Shown: positions 60,949 through 64,000 of the stretch, in pieces | Layout of the letters: each line of letters begins with the position of its first letter | Numbering within the stretch: position 1 is the first letter of the stretch | DNA from: CAYPPG01 sp964412555 | Lineage (GTDB): Bacteria; Hinthialibacterota; Hinthialibacteria; Hinthialibacterales; Hinthialibacteraceae | Direction of reading: 5' to 3' | NCBI GenBank assembly: GCA_964412555.1 | Contig: CAYPPG010000034.1 | Location: forward strand, 1-64,000 | Length of the DNA: 64,000 nt | The notes under the pieces: generated by a model | What the model was told of the DNA's origin: nothing | Databases searched by the model: none | What the model saw: the letters and a program-made list of their open reading frames with translations, nothing else | Made by a program: the position numbers and the translations under genes

Positions 60949-63900
60949 TTATTTACCGTACTGATTCGTAAATGACAAATTGATCAAATCAGCCAAAGGT
61001 GCCGAAAGAAAAACTAGACTACCTGATTCTTCTGTCTCACGTCCCACCAAGACGAAACGCCCTTTCCCGATATGCGCGCTATGAAAATGCAGGGGGATCG
61101 GGAGTGGAAGGCGGTTTGATTGTTTACTGATGAAACGTCCTTGATGATCACGTTGATAGGTGTGGATTGTGATTTCTTCTCCTCCTTTGGGAATGATTGT
61201 TACAAGGCAGGTCTTTCCTTCTGAATGGAGAAGATAATTTCCATCTTCATAAGGCAATTTTACGATGGGTGAAGGTGTTTTTCCATTTGGGATTGATTCA
61301 TCGTAAATATAGATGGATTCCGGCTCTTTTGTGGGTTGGACAGCGTAGAGCAATTTATCACCCGTACCTACCGCAACAGGAGAACCTTGCCTACGTACAT
61401 GCTTTGGAATTGTACTTTTCCAAGCATATATTCCGCTTGAATTGTCTTTACAGTCAAAGACGTAAGCCCCTTTTTTCGCATTGCCCCATACCCACAATCG
61501 ATCCCGGAATGCACCGCAGCGTTTCAAATTCATTGATCGGGGCGCGTCATATTCTTCCCACTTTTCGACACAATCTTGATCCATGATTTGCCTGCCATAG
61601 ACCTCAAGATGACCCCATCGTTTATTTCCGATGACAAACAAGTGCTTTGCGCCCATGACCAATTGTAAATTGTGAAAGTTATGTTTGAGTTTTCCGATTT
61701 TCTTCCACACTCCATCCCACTTTCCATCAAGGCTGTTCTGACTGTGGTTTTCATTGACAAAAGCCGGGATTCCCAAAAACACTTCTTGATCGGAGGTCGT
61801 TGCGAAAATCTTTTCTTGTCCGACGGATGCAGCAACGACATTCGGTTTGAAGCAAAGAATACTTTCCCATGGACCTTCAAAATGCATGGTTTGACATTCA
61901 AACAAAGAATCGCTATTTTTCTTGGCAACTTCTTCGTTTTCTTGTGCAGTTTCCTCCTCTTGGAGGGATTTCGTCTCCTTTTCGTTTCTTCGCCTCTTGA
62001 AGAAAGGAAGAATGAATCCCAATAGAGTAAGGTACCAATAATTGAACCAATTGTTTTTCTTCCCATTCAAAGATCGAGTTTTGTTAATTGGAACAGGTTT
62101 ACGGCCAGTAGTAGAAGAGACCGTCGCAGAAGAAACTGAAGCGGAATGAGCTAAGTGATTCATCACGCGGCTGCTTGGGATCGGAAACCATTCTCCGCAT
62201 GAGAGGGACTCAGGGAGAGAAAAATTCGCAGGAAATGAAGTATTGTTTCCTATTTCTTGACCACCTTGATCAGAGACGGAATTCGGTTTCTGATCATGGG
62301 ATTCCATATTATTCTCACTATCTAAGGTATTCGATTTATTATTGTTATCTTTTTTTCCTTCAGAGTTGATGTTATCTTCTTTCTTGTTGCTATTATCGCT
62401 ATTCTTGGTTCCATTTTTCCCCGATGGGGAATCATTGCCCGAAGATTCCTCCCCTTCATTATTTTTAGGGGGGGATTGGGAGTAGCCGGTCGGTTTCGGC
62501 ATCGAGGGACCTTCTGCAGATTGGGATTTCTGTGAAAATGTCTCCTCCGAAGTACTTTTTTTTGGAGGAGTTTGACGATCTTGTCCCTTATTCTCTTTTT
62601 CTTCCGGATTCATGACATCCGGGGAGTCCGGTTTTGAATTCTCCGGTTGTTCAGGTTCTTGTGGAGGATGATCTGATTGATCTGTTTCGTTTTGTGGTTT
62701 CGAATTCGGTTCCGGTATGTTCGAGTTATCCGGTGCAGATTGATCTTCGCCGGTTTCAGTGTTCTTATTTTGATTTTGATCCTCTTGCTCAGATTGATTG
62801 CCGGAAGAAGGGGAGTTGTTATCTTCTTGGGACGGGTTCTTTTCCGGCAGTGATTTTTGAGGTTTTTGGGGATCATTTTGATCTGGTTTCTTTTTCTTCT
62901 TTGCAGGGGGATAGTTTTGGGATTTTTCTGAATCCTTGGGAGAATTATCTTGTGCTAGTTGCCGGGATGAAGGAGAGTTTTTTTCACTCTCGTCTTCTTT
63001 TGAGGGAATCTTTTGTTCCGGCTCATTTTGTTGATTCTCCGCTTTAGGAGTCTCCGAAGTGTTTGTTTTCGATGAGGGAGTAGATTCATCACTACTATTT
63101 TGACCGCTTTCGCTCGTTGGAACGGGAGAGAGCGTTTGGGATTGATCAGAGGATGCAGTTTCAGATTCCTTTTCTTGGATTGAGGGGGAATTCTGGTTCA
63201 ATTGCACTGTTGGCACAATGCCAGTTGCGCTTTCTTGATTCTCCTGAAACGAAGGGATATGAGCCATAGACGGTTGAGCGGAGGTGAGGAAAGGGCTATC
63301 ACTGGAACTCATTCCGCTGCTGGTCCGGATTCCCGATTTTCGAATTTTTTGTTTAGGGACTACTTCGATTTCCCGATACGTGAGAACGACCGATGGTAAT
63401 TTTTTTGAAGTAGAAGAATCAGGTTCTACGAATGCAAGTTGATATTGGAAATATTGCCCTTTTTTTGAAAGCTGAATTGCATTTTCTACTACATATTCGC
63501 TCCAAGGTCCATAAGAATCATTTGGGCCAGCGCTAATCCGATACCGGGAAGAGATTGTATTTCCGTCGGCAAGATTCGCTGCAAACGCTAAGAATTGGAC
63601 CGGAAGTTCTAATTCGAATTCTCCAAACATGCTGATTTCATAATTTGCACTATAGTCCTTTTCTATTATCCGTTTTGCTTCGAATGTTGTGATCGTTTGT
63701 GGAGCATCCCACTGGATGGCATTTCCACCGCCGGTAAAGCATCCGGCATAGAAAATGGTTTTTGTATCGGATTGATGGGAACTGAATACAAAGGGATCTC
63801 CTTTTGTTGTAATTGAAAAGCATTCGATCGGGGAAGGAAAGTCTGTTTGTTGAAACGACCATTCGGTTTTTGAACCGTTTAAAGGGGAATGATATAAATT

Positions 63901-64000
63901 CCATATCCCATTTTTTTTGATAAATATCCACACTTTTCCATGAGCGGTCGTGAGGTTGCTGTACTCTTCTCCTTTGGGAAGCACGCCCCATACTTTTGGT
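60949..64000 (-). CDS. Large surface/membrane protein with disordered linker (5' end outside window)
   Basis: The frame runs off the right edge (the visible part begins PKVWGVLPKGEEYSN), so it is longer than 1016 residues. Order: an extracytoplasmic beta-rich domain (~1-235, propeller-like 'GNAIQWDAPQTITTFE'); a low-complexity linker of ~360 residues rich in Ser, Pro, Glu, Asn, Gln and Lys (about 62130-63290); one membrane segment near residue 655 (WYLTLLGFILPFF) followed by KRRR; then a second, kelch/propeller-like domain of ~300 residues. It may project from the cell envelope on the linker. Not recognised. Confidence 0.7.
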   Translation of the reverse strand, partial: PKVWGVLPKGEEYSNLTTAHGKVWIFIKKNGIWNLYHSPLNGSKTEWSFQQTDFPSPIECFSITTKGDPFVFSSHQSDTKTIFYAGCFTGGGNAIQWDAPQTITTFEAKRIIEKDYSANYEISMFGEFELELPVQFLAFAANLADGNTISSRYRISAGPNDSYGPWSEYVVENAIQLSKKGQYFQYQLAFVEPDSSTSKKLPSVVLTYREIEVVPKQKIRKSGIRTSSGMSSSDSPFLTSAQPSMAHIPSFQENQESATGIVPTVQLNQNSPSIQEKESETASSDQSQTLSPVPTSESGQNSSDESTPSSKTNTSETPKAENQQNEPEQKIPSKEDESEKNSPSSRQLAQDNSPKDSEKSQNYPPAKKKKKPDQNDPQKPQKSLPEKNPSQEDNNSPSSGNQSEQEDQNQNKNTETGEDQSAPDNSNIPEPNSKPQNETDQSDHPPQEPEQPENSKPDSPDVMNPEEKENKGQDRQTPPKKSTSEETFSQKSQSAEGPSMPKPTGYSQSPPKNNEGEESSGNDSPSGKNGTKNSDNSNKKEDNINSEGKKDNNNKSNTLDSENNMESHDQKPNSVSDQGGQEIGNNTSFPANFSLPESLSCGEWFPIPSSRVMNHLAHSASVSSATVSSTTGRKPVPINKTRSLNGKKNNWFNYWYLTLLGFILPFFKRRRNEKETKSLQEEETAQENEEVAKKNSDSLFECQTMHFEGPWESILCFKPNVVAASVGQEKIFATTSDQEVFLGIPAFVNENHSQNSLDGKWDGVWKKIGKLKHNFHNLQLVMGAKHLFVIGNKRWGHLEVYGRQIMDQDCVEKWEEYDAPRSMNLKRCGAFRDRLWVWGNAKKGAYVFDCKDNSSGIYAWKSTIPKHVRRQGSPVAVGTGDKLLYAVQPTKEPESIYIYDESIPNGKTPSPIVKLPYEDGNYLLHSEGKTCLVTIIPKGGEEITIHTYQRDHQGRFISKQSNRLPLPIPLHFHSAHIGKGRFVLVGRETEESGSLVFLSAPLADLINLSFTNQYGK

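Overview
The window looks like chromosome from an uncultured, diderm, heterotrophic bacterium. Its traits fit the poorly characterised phyla near the PVC/FCB groups (for example Hydrogenedentota, Sumerlaeota, Hinthialibacterota or Poribacteria): large secreted LamG and CBM-like proteins, Tat-exported enzymes, a short 'NFLNAQVRAKLSRVEADLRS'-type pseudopilin, stand-alone Rpn nucleases, corrinoid-protein methyl transfer and many small palindromic intergenic repeats. This placement is an inference from gene style; no ribosomal RNA is present to settle it.

Layout. 1-4.6 kb: a truncated serine hydrolase, two secreted unknowns, mazG and an RmlD-like reductase. 4.6-10.6 kb: an accessory patch with two partly identical Rpn genes around a nonsense-interrupted LamG protein, then a DUF433/DUF5615 toxin-antitoxin pair. 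10.8-14.5 kb: a CBM9-like secreted protein, a pseudopilin, a cold-shock protein and a decayed LamG/propeller gene. 14.6-19.2 kb: the conserved translation operon thrS-infC-rpmI-rplT-pheS (infC with an AUU start) behind a tRNA-Val. 19.3-27.4 kb: hydrolase, SDR, JAMM protease, Tat-exported DegT-family protein, membrane protein, seven-haem cytochrome and a STAS/zinc-ribbon/PilZ-like protein. 27.5-32.6 kb: a tight cluster of a GT2, an FAD oxidoreductase and two radical-SAM/B12 proteins, probably one biosynthetic locus. 32.7-34.7 kb: an ArsR regulator, a Tat-exported flavodoxin-fold reductase and a DUF318 permease, with two matching operators. 34.7-39 kb: UroD-type methyltransferase, a hydrolase remnant, an IscA-like protein with a Cys-rich tail, a 59-aa zinc ribbon, cutC and a phosphotriesterase. 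39-48.4 kb: a giant hybrid sensor kinase, OPT transporter with partner, HEPN/MNT pair, methyltransferase, GT2 and STAS protein. 48.5-54 kb: a second HEPN/MNT pair, a corrinoid protein, a Wzt-like ATPase and a large secreted CBM protein. 54-64 kb: argH, dinB, apt, a sigma-70 factor, an O-antigen ligase/polymerase-like protein and two surface unknowns.

How parts fit. Envelope polysaccharide and glycolipid genes (two GT2, Wzt-like, Wzy/WaaL-like, RmlD-like, DegT) are scattered rather than in one cluster. The UroD-like protein and the corrinoid protein are 13 kb apart but are the kind of partners that carry out cobamide-dependent methyl transfer. The strongest candidates for undescribed biology are the ArsR/Tat-reductase/permease unit with its shared palindrome, the GT2-FAD-radical-SAM cluster, and a family of GATG-centred palindromes that sit at the breakpoints of two damaged genes and beside a duplicated argH tail. 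All assignments come from reading the sequence; no database search was done.
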